Shown here: positions 23,120-32,149 of the stretch, piece after piece
Numbering within the stretch: the first letter of the stretch is position 1
Layout: every line of letters starts with the position of its first letter
Assembly: GCF_002934625.1 (NCBI RefSeq)
Contig: NZ_PTJD01000001.1
Location: forward strand, 509,041-573,040
Length of the DNA stretch: 64,000 bases
From: Kineococcus xinjiangensis
GTDB lineage: Bacteria; Actinomycetota; Actinomycetes; Actinomycetales; Kineococcaceae
Reading direction: 5' to 3'
Position numbers and translations under genes: made by a program
Notes under the pieces: model-generated
Seen by the model: only the letters and a program-made list of their open reading frames with translations
What the model was told of the DNA's origin: nothing
Database searches by the model: none

Positions 23120-25042
23120 ATGACCGACATCAGCACGAACGACCAGGCCTCCAGCGACCTGGACCCCACCGGCCCGGTCGCCCCCGAGGAGACCGGTTCC
23201 GAGACGACCGGCGCGGACGAGGCCGACGAGGCGCCCGCGCTGCACCGCCCCCAGCGGGAGACGTTCGCCGACCACGGCGTCCTCCCCGCGATCGCAGAGG
23301 CCCTGGCCGGCGCGGGCATCGTCAAGCCCTTCCCCATCCAGGCCATGACCCTGCCCGTGGCGCTGTCCGGGCACGACATCATCGGCCAGGCCAAGACGGG
23401 TACGGGCAAGACCCTGGGCTTCGGGGTGCCGCTGCTGCAGCGCACCGCCGTCCCCGGCGAGCCCGCCTACGACGCGCTCCCCGACCCGGGCAAGCCGCAG
23501 GCTCTGGTGATCGTGCCGACCCGCGAGCTGGCCGTGCAGGTGGCCCACGACCTCTCGACCGCCAGCCGGATCCGCAAGACGCGGGTGCTCACCGTCTACG
23601 GGGGTCGTGCCTACGAGCCGCAGATCGAGGCGCTGCGCAAGGGCGTGGACGTCGTCGTCGGCACCCCCGGCCGCCTGCTGGACCTGGCGCAGCAGAAGCA
23701 CCTGGACCTCTCCCGCGTGACCTGCGTCGTGCTCGACGAGGCCGACGAGATGCTGGACCTCGGCTTCCTGCCCGACGTGGAGAAGCTGCTCGCGCAGACC
23801 TCGCCGAAGCGCCAGACGATGCTGTTCTCCGCGACGATGCCGGGCGCGGTCGTGTCGCTGGCCCGCGCGTACATGACCCACCCCACGCACATCCGCGCCG
23901 TCGACCCCAGCGACGACGGCGCGACCGTGGCAGCGATCACGCAGTTCGTCTACCGCGCGCACGCGATGGACAAGGTCGAGGTGCTGTCCCGCCTGCTGCA
24001 GGCGGAGGGGCGTGGTCTGACCATCGTGTTCAGCCGCACCAAGCGCACCGCGGCCAACGTGGCGGAGCAGCTGCAGGAGCGGGGCTTCGCCGCCGCGTCC
24101 CTGCACGGCGACCTCGGCCAGGGAGCCCGGGAGCAGGCTCTGCGCGCCTTCCGCAACGGCAAGGTCGACGTGCTGGTGGCCACGGACGTCGCGGCCCGCG
24201 GCATCGACGTCGAGGACGTCACCCACGTCGTGAACTACCAGTGCCCCGAGGACGAGAAGACCTACCTGCACCGCACCGGCCGCACGGGCCGGGCCGGCAA
24301 CACCGGTGTCGCGGTGACGTTCGTCGACTGGGACGACATGCACCGCTGGGCCATGATCGACAAGGCGCTCGACCTGGGCTTCGGCGAGCCGGTCGAGACG
24401 TACTCCACGTCCCCGCACCTCTTCGAGGACCTCAACATCTCCGCCGGCATCACGGGCCGGCTGCCGCGCACCCAGCGCACCCGGGCCGGTCTCGCGGCCG
24501 AGGAGGTCGAGGACCTCGGCGAGGTCGGCAAGGCCGCGCGCGGGCGCGGCCGCAGCGGCCCCGGTGGCCCCGCCGGCCGCAGCGGCTCCGGTGGCGGCTC
24601 CGGTGGCGGCTCCGCCGGCCGTGGCGGCTCCGGCACCGGTGGCGGCTCCGGCACCGGTGGTGAGCGCCGCCTCGCGCCGGGCTCCCTGGCCGGTGGGCAC
24701 ACGACGGAGGACACCGCAACGGCCGACGGCGACCAGGAGGCGCCCGGCACCCGGGCACCCCGCCAGCGCCGTCGCACGCGCAGCGGCCGCCCGCTCGGCG
24801 CCGACGACGCCCCCGAGGCCGGCACCGGGGCCTCCACCGAGGTCGGCGCCGAGGCCGAGGCCACCGCCGCCTCGGACGCCGCGTCGGAGGCCGCCGAGGC
24901 ACCCGCGACCGCCGCGGGCGGGGAGGACGCACCCCGCCGACGCCGCACGCGCAGCCGCCGCCGCAGCGGTGGCGGCGGGCAGGCGGAGGGGCAGGGCGAC
25001 CCGCAGGGCGGCACGGACCCCGCTCCGGCCCCGCAGGACTGA
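23120..25042 (+). CDS. rhlE: DEAD-box RNA helicase, RhlE-type, with basic low-complexity tail
   Basis: A 640-residue ATP-dependent RNA helicase, cytoplasmic. An acidic lead (1-45) precedes the Q motif region (PFPIQAMTLP near 72), Walker A AKTGTGKT near 90, PTRELAVQV near 133, GTPGRLLD, VLDEADEMLDLGF (motif II, DEAD) near 210, SATMP (motif III), VATDVAARGID (motif V) near 355 and HRTGRTGRAG (motif VI) near 384. Residues 470-640 are a Gly/Ser-, Arg- and acid-rich disordered tail with RRRRTRSRRR-type RNA-binding patches. It probably unwinds RNA in ribosome assembly or decay. ATG 23120 follows GGAG by 4 nt. The homologous mycobacterial gene has the same neighbours. Confidence 0.93.
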   Translation: MTDISTNDQASSDLDPTGPVAPEETGSETTGADEADEAPALHRPQRETFADHGVLPAIAEALAGAGIVKPFPIQAMTLPVALSGHDIIGQAKTGTGKTLGFGVPLLQRTAVPGEPAYDALPDPGKPQALVIVPTRELAVQVAHDLSTASRIRKTRVLTVYGGRAYEPQIEALRKGVDVVVGTPGRLLDLAQQKHLDLSRVTCVVLDEADEMLDLGFLPDVEKLLAQTSPKRQTMLFSATMPGAVVSLARAYMTHPTHIRAVDPSDDGATVAAITQFVYRAHAMDKVEVLSRLLQAEGRGLTIVFSRTKRTAANVAEQLQERGFAAASLHGDLGQGAREQALRAFRNGKVDVLVATDVAARGIDVEDVTHVVNYQCPEDEKTYLHRTGRTGRAGNTGVAVTFVDWDDMHRWAMIDKALDLGFGEPVETYSTSPHLFEDLNISAGITGRLPRTQRTRAGLAAEEVEDLGEVGKAARGRGRSGPGGPAGRSGSGGGSGGGSAGRGGSGTGGGSGTGGERRLAPGSLAGGHTTEDTATADGDQEAPGTRAPRQRRRTRSGRPLGADDAPEAGTGASTEVGAEAEATAASDAASEAAEAPATAAGGEDAPRRRRTRSRRRSGGGGQAEGQGDPQGGTDPAPAPQD

Positions 25043-25090
25043 CCTCTCGCCCCTCTCCGGAGGCGGCGCAGCGGAAGTGGCAGCGCCACC

Positions 25091-25126
25091 CCGCCCCGGC
25101 CTGGCACCCTTGTCGGGCCGGGGCGG
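25091..25126 (+). terminator. Hairpin terminator of rhlE
   Basis: CCGCCCCGGCC (25091-25101) pairs perfectly with GGCCGGGGCGG (25116-25126) over a 14-nt loop, 48 nt after the rhlE stop. There is no T-tract. Confidence 0.6.
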
Positions 25127-25244
25127 CGCAAGCCGCGAACGGGGCGGGTGGCGCGGTCACCGCCGCACGACAGGGGCATCACGTGGCGGCCGACACGCCC
25201 GATCGGGTGCCCGAACTGCGATCTCGAGGGCAGGAGGCGATCCT

Positions 25245-26171
25245 GTGGACGTGCCCCGGAACCCGGAGCGGCCCTTGCGGAGCGTCGCGCCCCTGCCTCC
25301 CGACCCACCCGGGCCGGAGCACGAGGACGAGCCCCGCCCGCCTGGTCAGCGCTCCCGCTCGCGGCAGGCGGACGACGCCGACGCGGGCTTCTTCGGCCCC
25401 GGCAGCGTCAGCTGGCGCCTGCACGCCGACCCCCTCACCGGGCTCGCCGGGCTGGTGGCCGTCCTGCTGCAGGACCTGCACCCGGTCTCGGCCGCCGCGA
25501 CGGCCGAGGAGGGCGCGGGAACCTGGCTGCGCGTGGGACGCAGCGCGAAGGCGCTCGGCACCACCACCTACGGCAGCCGGATGGCGGCCCTGACCTGCGC
25601 CGCGAGATTGCGGGCCGAGGCGGGCATGGTGGCCGGCTTCGACCCCGAGACCGACAGGATCTTCCGCGGCGACGACCCCGACGTGATGGCCTGGCGCCAC
25701 TGCTGCGCCGTGCTGGGGCGCGTCCTCGTCGCGCGCGCCGCGGACGTGGAGCTCAGCGACGCGGACACCGACACCTACGTCGGCGAGCAGCTCACCGCGG
25801 CCCTGCTGCTGGGCCTGGAGCCGGACGAGGTGCCGGCCACGGCCGCGGAACTCACCGAGCACGTCGACGCGGCCCTGCCGCTGCTGCGCGTGCCGCCGGG
25901 TGGGCGCGAGCGGCTCGAGGCCCTGCTCGCCGGCGACCTCCCGGCCTCCGGGGCGAAGCCGCCGCCGTGGGCTCCCGTCGCGGGGCTGGCCGTGGCCGCC
26001 CTGCCCTCCTGGGCCGCGAGCATCTACGGCGTCGAGGAGGCCGCGGGAGTGGCGGGCCTGCGGGGCGCTGCGTTCGCGGTGGCGCTGCGGACGCTGCGCA
26101 GCGCCCTCGCCGAGGCCCGGGCCTCCGGCACGCCCGTTCCGCACCTGCGCCTCGTCGGCACCGACGGCTGA
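25245..26171 (+). CDS. Oxygenase MpaB / DUF2236 family protein
   Basis: A 308-residue protein of the MpaB (DUF2236) family, which includes rubber oxygenase Lcp and fungal MpaB. The family start GFFGPGSVSWRLHADP lies near residue 46-61, LLQDLHP with a conserved His near 78, TTTYGS near 108 and the WRHCC His near 152. Lcp-type members bind heme through His residues; the ligands here cannot be assigned by eye. The substrate is unknown. AGGAGG (25232-25237) is 7 nt before GTG 25245, which decides the start. It converges on the PHP gene. Confidence 0.85.
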   Translation: MDVPRNPERPLRSVAPLPPDPPGPEHEDEPRPPGQRSRSRQADDADAGFFGPGSVSWRLHADPLTGLAGLVAVLLQDLHPVSAAATAEEGAGTWLRVGRSAKALGTTTYGSRMAALTCAARLRAEAGMVAGFDPETDRIFRGDDPDVMAWRHCCAVLGRVLVARAADVELSDADTDTYVGEQLTAALLLGLEPDEVPATAAELTEHVDAALPLLRVPPGGRERLEALLAGDLPASGAKPPPWAPVAGLAVAALPSWAASIYGVEEAAGVAGLRGAAFAVALRTLRSALAEARASGTPVPHLRLVGTDG

Positions 26172-26262
26172 ACCGGCGGCTCCGCGGCCACCGGAGGCGC
26201 GCGGTCCGTGCGGCATCCACCCAGACCGCACCCGCGGAGCCCGACTGCTGGGAGAGCCCCGC

Positions 26263-27108
26263 TCAGCCGCCCAGCGGCGCCGGCTGCCCCGCCTGCCCCA
26301 CCAGCCGCTCCAACACCTCGGGGTCGGTGGTGTGCTCGCCGAGGCGGTTCGGCTTGCCCGCACCGTGGTAGTCGCTCGCCCCCGTGGTGAACAGCCCGAG
26401 CTGGCGGGCGAGGTCGTGCAGCGTCCGGCGCTCCGAGTCCGCGTGGTCGCGGTGCTCGACCTCCAGGCCCGCCAGACCCGCCTCGGCCATCGCCTCGATC
26501 ACAGGGATGCTCACGACGCAGCCGCGCGCCGTGGCCAGCGGATGCGCGAAGACGGGAACCCCACCCGCGGCGCGCACCATCCGCACCGCCTCGATCGGAT
26601 CCGGAGCCGGGTGGGGGACGAAGAACCTGCTCCCCGCGTGCAGCCACGTCTCGAAGGCCGTCTGCCGGTCCGGCACCACCCCCGCCGCCACGAGCGCGTC
26701 GGCGATGTGGGGACGCCCGATCGTGGCCCCGTCGCTGACCTGGGCGAGCACGTCGTCCCAGGTGATGCCCACCTCGGAGCCCAACCGCTCCGTCATCAGC
26801 CGGGCCCGCTGCACCCGCGAGGACCGGCCGTCGAGCATCGTCTCGGCCAGGACGGGCTCGGCCGGGTCGTGCAGGTAGGACAGCAGGTGCACCGACCGGC
26901 CCTCGATCCGGCAGCTGATCTCCGTGCCCGGCAGCACCCGCACGCCGAGCCGCTCCCCCGCCGCCATCGCCTCCGTCCAGCCGGCGGTGGTGTCGTGGTC
27001 GGTGAGCGCGATGACGTCGAGACCCGCCTGCGCGGCGGAGGCGACGACCTCGGCCGGGGGCTGAGTGCCGTCCGAGGCGCTGGAATGGGTGTGCAGGTCG
27101 ATGCGCAC
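26263..27108 (-). CDS. PHP-domain phosphoesterase
   Basis: A 281-residue PHP-family metal-dependent phosphoesterase. The N-terminal DLHTHSSASDG supplies two metal-binding His residues, LTDHDTTAGW near residue 37 the next His/Asp pair, GTEISC near 62 the metal Glu, FAHPLA near 192 and a late GASDYHG near 256 the last Asp/His. Related actinobacterial proteins act on small phosphate esters or nucleotides; the substrate here is unknown. It is leaderless: TAAAAT lies 6 nt before GTG 27108. Confidence 0.88.
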   Translation of the reverse strand: MRIDLHTHSSASDGTQPPAEVVASAAQAGLDVIALTDHDTTAGWTEAMAAGERLGVRVLPGTEISCRIEGRSVHLLSYLHDPAEPVLAETMLDGRSSRVQRARLMTERLGSEVGITWDDVLAQVSDGATIGRPHIADALVAAGVVPDRQTAFETWLHAGSRFFVPHPAPDPIEAVRMVRAAGGVPVFAHPLATARGCVVSIPVIEAMAEAGLAGLEVEHRDHADSERRTLHDLARQLGLFTTGASDYHGAGKPNRLGEHTTDPEVLERLVGQAGQPAPLGG

Positions 27109-27120
27109 CTGCGGATTTTA
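27109..27120 (-). promoter_or_regulatory. Leaderless promoter of the PHP gene
   Basis: -10 TAAAAT (27120-27115), the most A/T-rich hexamer of the leaderless set, 6 nt before GTG 27108. Confidence 0.6.
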
Positions 27121-27226
27121 GTGCCTGCACCCCCCAGCCCCGCGCGTCGGCGCAGGTGGCCGCGGCGTCGCGGGCCGTGGTCGCGCCTCCGGGCCGACAG
27201 CCGGCGCCGCACACCGGTTCCGGGCC

Positions 27227-30133
27227 TCAGGCGCTGAGGGGACGCGAGGCCCCGGGCTGGAGGTGCCCGAGCAGCAGCGCGCTCTCCTCCTCCAGCGGGA
27301 CGGCACCCAGCGCGGCGAGCATCCGCCCGGCCGCGTCCGCGGCGTCCTCCGCCGAGCCCGCCGAGCGCAGCAGCGCCCGCCACAGGCCCTGCGCCTGCGG
27401 GACGAGACGAAGACCTGCCTCCAGCGCCGTCTGCGCGTCGGCGGGACGGCTCGCCAGCACGGCGAGGTCCGCCGCGCGCAGCGCCACCGCCGATCCCAGC
27501 GCCCGGGCGTCACGGCAGAACGCGGCGGCGGCGAGCCACCCGTAGCGCCCCGGCTGCTCGCAGCCCAGGGGCCCACCGCGCAGCAGCCGCAGGGCCTGCA
27601 GGAGCCGGTCGAGCTCGGCCTCCGGACCCGCCGCGGTGGCGGCCGCGTCGACGGCGGCGCGGAAGCGGGCCCAGTCGCTGCCCACGTCGCGCAGTCGCAG
27701 GCGACCCTCCGCGTCGCGCTCGAGGCGGTCCAGGCCGTCGGCGGTGGCGCCCAGCCAGGCGCGGGTCTGCGCCTCCAGGTCGGCGGCCTCGGCGTCGGAC
27801 GTGCCGTGCGGCCACAGCGCGGCGCGCCACACCGCCTCGTGGACGCCGCCGCGGTGCAGTGCGGCGGCGCAGACCAGCTCGGTGGCGAGCCCGCGCCGGC
27901 GCGGTTCCGGCCCGGGGGCCAGCACCAGCACGGGTCCGAGCAGGGAGACGGTGCAGTCGGCGGGAGCGGCTCCCGCGCCGGCGGGGAGCCCGCGCTCCCC
28001 CGTGCTCTGCGGTGCGCCCTCCCCGGCCAGCGCGTCGAGCAGGTGCCCGGACGCGGCCGCGGCGGCCACGGCCCGCTCCCCGGCGCCCGCCGCGGCCCCG
28101 GCGCGACGCAGGGCGGCGGTCAGTGCGGCCGTCTCCCGCGAGGCGGCCCGCAGCGCCGTCCCGCGGATCCCGAGGACGCCGAGGTCGATGCTCCCGTCGT
28201 GGTCCACGGCGAACCTCCAGCGGGCGCCGGGGGCGTCGCCGACGCAGACCAGCACGAGGTCACCCGCGGCGGCGACCGCGAGCTGCTCGTGGGTGGGCGG
28301 CGCCGACATCAGCACGACCTGCCGCCGGCCTGCCGCGGCGGTGCCGGCCAGGACCTCGTCGAGGGAGGTGACGGAGCGGACCCGGTCCGCCGAGGGTTCC
28401 GCGAGGGCGGCGGCCAGTGCGGCCGGCTCCCCGGCGAAACCGGCCAGGACGACGGCCACGTCCGCGCACCAGGGGCTCGCCGCCAGGCCGAGCGCCAGGG
28501 CCACGACCGCCTCCCGGGCCAGGTCGAGGTCCCCGCCCACCGCCACCAGGCCACCGGCGGCGGCCAGGTCGACGAGCACCGTCTCGCCGGTCTCCGCGGT
28601 GGCCACGGCGACGAGCAGCGACCCGGGCAGGCCCGCCGCGGCGCCGGCCGGCGTCATCAGGTCGTCGCGGTGGACGTTCCACGTGCGCCCGGTGCCGGTG
28701 CCGGGGGTGCGCCACGGTGCCGGCAGCGCGAACCGCGGCGCGGCGGCCAGGTGCAGGCTCAGCTCGTCGTCGCCGAGGTGGGCGGCCACGGGCCGGGGCA
28801 GCGGCACGCCACCCAGCACGCTGACGGCGGCGAGCTCGCCGAGGGCGGCGCAGAGGAGGTCCGCACGGGAGCCGCCGGCGGACGCGCGCAGCTCCGCCTC
28901 CACGGCGTCGGGCGTCCCGTAGGAGCCGCGACGGCGCACGAGCGCGGCACCGGCCGCCGCGGCCAGCAGCCCGCCCAGCGCCGTGCCCACCACCGCGGCG
29001 GGGTGGAGGCCCTCGGGCAGGAGCAGCCCGCCCCCGCCGTCCATGGTGGCCGCCGGGGCGGGAGTGGCGGTGGCCGCCGGGGCGGGAGTGGCGGTGGCCG
29101 CCGGGGCGGGAGTGGCGGTGGCCGCCGGGGCGGGAGTGGCGCTGGCCGCCGGGGCGGGAGTGGCGCTGGGAGCGTCGGGGCGCACCGCGGCCCAGCCCGG
29201 CTCGGTGGGGGCGGCGGGCGGTGCGGGGGCGACCGTCGCGGCAGGGGCGGCCGCGGGGACCTCAGCCAGGGCGGAGGGAGCCTCAGCCGGGGCGGGCTCG
29301 GCGGGCGCCAGCTCCGCGGGCACGGGCTCGACGGGCGCCTCGGCGACCCCTGCCACCACCCCGTCGCCCCTGGCGTCGGCCGGCAGCAGGAGGGTCCAGC
29401 CCGCGCGCAGGAGGTTCGCGTCGGCCAGCCGCCCGCCGTCGGCCTGGATGCGGTCGCGGTTCAGCTCGTAGATCTCGCGGTAGCGCAGCGGGTCGCCGAG
29501 CGTCCGCTCCGCGATGTCCCACAGGCAGTCGTGCTGGCGGCCCTGCGGCGGGCGGACCTCGTACCACCGGGGCTCCCCGACGCTCACCGATGCGGTCGCG
29601 GGGCCGGTCTCCCCGGCGGCGTCGCGGTCCTGCGCGACGGCCGTGGGGGCGGGCGCCGCAGCGTCCGCCACGACGGTCGCCACCACGCGCTGCGGCGCGG
29701 GCGCGGCCGCGGAGGCGGCGGGAGCCACCACGACACCGGCGGAGGACAGCAGCAGCACACCGGCGACGAGCCGCTGGGCGAGGACCTGCGAGCCACCACC
29801 CCACGGCGTCCTCGCGGGTCCGCCGTGGCGCCACGCACGGAACTCCACCAGGACGCACGCCGCGAAGTGCAGCCACGCGAGCCACAGCGCCACGGCGAGG
29901 ACCTGCACGACGGCGGCGGTGGTCAGTTCGGACGTCAGCCAGTCGCGCGTGGGCGGGCTCGTCGGCAGGGGGTTGCCGACGAGCAGGACCAGCGCCGCCG
30001 GAACCCCGGCCAGCAGGACCAGCAGCACCAGCGCCGAGGCGGTGCCGCGCAGCAGTTCCCAGCCCCGTCCCCCACCCGGTCCGGCGGGACGCGGCAACCG
30101 GGACGCGGGGGCCGTTCGCGTGGTGGTGCTCAT
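27227..30133 (-). CDS. LysM- and BTAD-containing membrane protein at the end of the tad operon
   Basis: A 968-residue membrane protein. Two to three transmembrane helices lie near residues 30-53, 72-95 and 115-135. A LysM-like domain near 187-250 (DCLWDIAERTLGDPLRYREI ... WTLLLP) should face the cell wall. A long Ala/Pro linker includes five copies of an ATPAPA unit (coded by a 24-bp tandem repeat), then another hydrophobic segment near 375-395. The C-terminal ~230 residues look like a winged-helix plus TPR-like bacterial transcriptional activator domain (AfsR/DnrI type). Such LysM-BTAD proteins often accompany actinobacterial tad loci. It may link pilus/wall status to a cytoplasmic partner; this is inference. 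ATG 30133. Confidence 0.75.
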   Translation of the reverse strand: MSTTTRTAPASRLPRPAGPGGGRGWELLRGTASALVLLVLLAGVPAALVLLVGNPLPTSPPTRDWLTSELTTAAVVQVLAVALWLAWLHFAACVLVEFRAWRHGGPARTPWGGGSQVLAQRLVAGVLLLSSAGVVVAPAASAAAPAPQRVVATVVADAAAPAPTAVAQDRDAAGETGPATASVSVGEPRWYEVRPPQGRQHDCLWDIAERTLGDPLRYREIYELNRDRIQADGGRLADANLLRAGWTLLLPADARGDGVVAGVAEAPVEPVPAELAPAEPAPAEAPSALAEVPAAAPAATVAPAPPAAPTEPGWAAVRPDAPSATPAPAASATPAPAATATPAPAATATPAPAATATPAPAATMDGGGGLLLPEGLHPAAVVGTALGGLLAAAAGAALVRRRGSYGTPDAVEAELRASAGGSRADLLCAALGELAAVSVLGGVPLPRPVAAHLGDDELSLHLAAAPRFALPAPWRTPGTGTGRTWNVHRDDLMTPAGAAAGLPGSLLVAVATAETGETVLVDLAAAGGLVAVGGDLDLAREAVVALALGLAASPWCADVAVVLAGFAGEPAALAAALAEPSADRVRSVTSLDEVLAGTAAAGRRQVVLMSAPPTHEQLAVAAAGDLVLVCVGDAPGARWRFAVDHDGSIDLGVLGIRGTALRAASRETAALTAALRRAGAAAGAGERAVAAAAASGHLLDALAGEGAPQSTGERGLPAGAGAAPADCTVSLLGPVLVLAPGPEPRRRGLATELVCAAALHRGGVHEAVWRAALWPHGTSDAEAADLEAQTRAWLGATADGLDRLERDAEGRLRLRDVGSDWARFRAAVDAAATAAGPEAELDRLLQALRLLRGGPLGCEQPGRYGWLAAAAFCRDARALGSAVALRAADLAVLASRPADAQTALEAGLRLVPQAQGLWRALLRSAGSAEDAADAAGRMLAALGAVPLEEESALLLGHLQPGASRPLSA
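29047..29166. repeat. 24-bp coding tandem repeat, five copies
   Basis: Five near-identical 24-bp units (core GGCCGCCGGGGCGGGAGTGG) within the LysM-BTAD gene code for repeated eight-residue Ala/Thr/Pro units in the linker between LysM and the second membrane segment. The array is a likely site of length variation by slippage. Confidence 0.85.
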
Positions 30134-30177
30134 GGTGGTGCCTCTCGGGTCGTGCCGCGGACGGCACCGGACGTGTC

Positions 30178-30300
30178 GGGGAACGACGGGGTTCGGGAAC
30201 GACGGGGTTCGGGAACGGCGGAATCCAGCGCGGAAGGACTCAGTGCACCGGGAAACTCAGTGCACCAGGGAACTCAGCGCACCGGGGAACTCAGTGCACG
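30178..30300. repeat. Two intergenic tandem repeat arrays, one including a stop codon
   Basis: A 16-bp unit, GTTCGGGAACGACGGG, occurs about 2.7 times (30178-30222). A 17-bp unit, AACTCAGTGCACCGGGG with variants, occurs about 3.8 times (30237-30300). The last copy of the second array contains the stop codon and final codons of the proline-rich secreted gene on the minus strand, so the gene's 3' end has been multiplied downstream of itself. Confidence 0.85.
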
Positions 30301-31481
30301 ACGAGGGTCTGCACCTCGGTGACCTTCACACCCGTGGGCGCGGAGCGCACCAGGTCGATGAAGACGTTCCAGGTGGCACCGCCGTCGAGGCTGTACTGGA
30401 CCTGCCAGGTGGTCTCCGCCTCCGCGCGGAAGTGGCGGGCCGGGACCATGCCCCGGGCCGGCTGCCCGAGCGAGGACTCCCGGTAGGCGAACCAGCAGAC
30501 CTCGTCACCGGTGGTTCCGGGCCTCTCCCCGCGCTGCGGAACGCGACCGGCGCCCGCGCACCTCACGGTGCGCCCGTCCCGCGAGCCCGGTGCGACCCTG
30601 AGGTCGCGCAGGACCGCGCGCATCACGACCGCTCCGCGCCGGATGGGCGGCGGGGCGCTGGAGGCCGGGGCGGAGAAGGCCACGTCCTGCCGCACCCGGG
30701 GCACCGCGGCGGGCGAGATCCGCAGGGCGGGCGTCGGGATGCTGCGCTCCTCGGAGTCGCGGTAGTCGACGAAGGCCTGCTGGCGCGGTGTGAGGTCCCA
30801 CCAGAACGGGGTGTGCGGGCGGTCGTGGCGCACGACCTCGGTGGAGTGCACGTACACGATCGGGCCGGTGTGGTGGCCCCTCGCGTCGATCCCCTCGATG
30901 CAGACCTTCTTGTAGGTGACCGGCGGAGGCGGCGGCGGCGGGGTGGGGACGGGGGTCGGCTGCGTCGCCGGTGGGGTGGCCTGACCGGGCGTCGACGGGC
31001 CGGGCGCCACCCCGGGGCCGGGAACCGCGGGACCGCCGACCGGCGCGGGCGCCACGACCGGCGCGGGCGCCACGACCGGCGCGGGCGCCACGACCGGCGC
31101 GGGTGCCACGACCGGGGCGGGCGTCACGACCGGACGAGGCGGCGGCACCGGCTGGCGGCCCTCGGTGGGCGAGGCGTCGCCGGCCCAGTCCAGCGGCAGG
31201 AGCCAGCACAACTGCACCGGGTCACCGCGCAGGATCTCCCGCGGCTGCGTCACCCGCACCGCGGTGCCGGCGCAGCGCGCACCGAACGTCCCGCTGGCGG
31301 CGGAGGCGTACATGTTGCAGTGCCCCAGGCCGCGGTGGTGCGCGGCCGCCGACGAGACGGGCCGGCCCGCTCCGGGTTCCCCGGCGACCGCCGCCGTCGA
31401 CTGCAGCAGGAGGGAACCCACCACGGCGAGGAGGGCGACGGCCGGGGGCCGCCCCCACCGCCCGAGCGCACCGACGGCCAT
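30291..31481 (-). CDS. Secreted proline-rich protein of the tad locus
   Basis: A 396-residue exported protein with a signal peptide (PPAVALLAVVGSLLLQSTAAVA, residues ~12-33). A Cys-containing N-terminal domain (to ~120) and a repeat linker of five VVAPAP units coded by an 18-bp repeat lead to a run of Pro. The C-terminal domain (~200-396) has paired Cys, Trp-rich stretches (FWWDLTPRQQAF) and a terminal beta-like segment (YSLDGGATWNVFIDL). I do not recognise a family; homologues follow tadG in related actinobacterial loci, and a wall-associated role in pilus assembly is inferred. The start ATG 31481 overlaps the upstream stop (TGATG), with a GGAGAGG ribosome binding site. Confidence 0.7.
   Translation of the reverse strand: MAVGALGRWGRPPAVALLAVVGSLLLQSTAAVAGEPGAGRPVSSAAAHHRGLGHCNMYASAASGTFGARCAGTAVRVTQPREILRGDPVQLCWLLPLDWAGDASPTEGRQPVPPPRPVVTPAPVVAPAPVVAPAPVVAPAPVVAPAPVGGPAVPGPGVAPGPSTPGQATPPATQPTPVPTPPPPPPPVTYKKVCIEGIDARGHHTGPIVYVHSTEVVRHDRPHTPFWWDLTPRQQAFVDYRDSEERSIPTPALRISPAAVPRVRQDVAFSAPASSAPPPIRRGAVVMRAVLRDLRVAPGSRDGRTVRCAGAGRVPQRGERPGTTGDEVCWFAYRESSLGQPARGMVPARHFRAEAETTWQVQYSLDGGATWNVFIDLVRSAPTGVKVTEVQTLVVH
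31038..31127. repeat. 18-bp coding tandem repeat, five copies
   Basis: Five units of GACCGGCGCGGGCGCCAC (31038-31127; the last two diverged) code for the VVAPAP repeat of the proline-rich secreted protein. Confidence 0.85.
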
Positions 31482-32149
31482 CAGAACCTCTCCTCCACGA
31501 CCCGGCCCGCGTCGCACGGGGTCTGCTCGTCCACGACGTCCGCGACGAGCCAGGTGCCCTGCACCAGCTCCACGTCGGCGTACCCACCGCTGTGGTGGGG
31601 GGAGTTCACGGGGCGGCCGGTTCCGCGGTCCACCTGCCACCCGCGGACCTGCATGCAGAAGCTCACCCTGGCCGCGGCCGGGGACGGACGGCTCACGTCG
31701 AGGACGCCCATCGGGTAGGGGCCCGGCATGAGGTCGCCGAAGTTGGCGCGCAGCAGCGGCAGCGCCCAGTCCTGCGCCGCCGGGGTCAGCGTGGCGCGGA
31801 AGACCGCGGCCGTCGGGTCCTGGGCGTTGGCGGCGCGGGCCTGCTCACGCAGGTACGCCCGCAGCGCCTCCACCGCCGGGTCGTCCGCACCGGGCGCCGC
31901 GGGCCCGGCCTGCACGGCGGGCCCGCTCGAACCCGCCGCCGTCGCCGGAGCCGTCGCCGGGGCGGCCACGACCCCCTCCGCGGCCGACGGCGGCGCGACC
32001 GGCCCCGCCGCCCTGTCGGGGGCCACGGGAGGACGCACGTCGGGTGCCGAACCGGCGCACCCGGCGGAGGCGCCCGCCAGGAACCCCAGCAGCACCCACC
32101 TCGTCAGCCGGGCCGGAACCCGCAACCCGCTCACCGTCCTCGTCCTCAC
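31481..32149 (-). CDS. Lipoprotein of the tad locus
   Basis: A 222-residue lipoprotein. The signal peptide TRWVLLGFLAGASAGC (residues ~16-31) ends in a good lipobox (SAGC). A low-complexity Ala/Pro linker reaches ~85. The C-terminal domain (90-222) has a helical start and a beta-rich end, reminiscent of small NTF2-like or DUF-type periplasmic domains, with Cys at ~165 and ~212. Function unknown; the coupling to tadG suggests a pilus-assembly accessory. GTG 32149 overlaps the tadG stop (GTGA). Confidence 0.75.
   Translation of the reverse strand: MRTRTVSGLRVPARLTRWVLLGFLAGASAGCAGSAPDVRPPVAPDRAAGPVAPPSAAEGVVAAPATAPATAAGSSGPAVQAGPAAPGADDPAVEALRAYLREQARAANAQDPTAAVFRATLTPAAQDWALPLLRANFGDLMPGPYPMGVLDVSRPSPAAARVSFCMQVRGWQVDRGTGRPVNSPHHSGGYADVELVQGTWLVADVVDEQTPCDAGRVVEERF

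Noticed and set aside
29047-29166. CRISPR array
   Set aside because: The 24-bp units are directly adjacent without spacers, are in frame within a coding sequence, and no cas gene is near.
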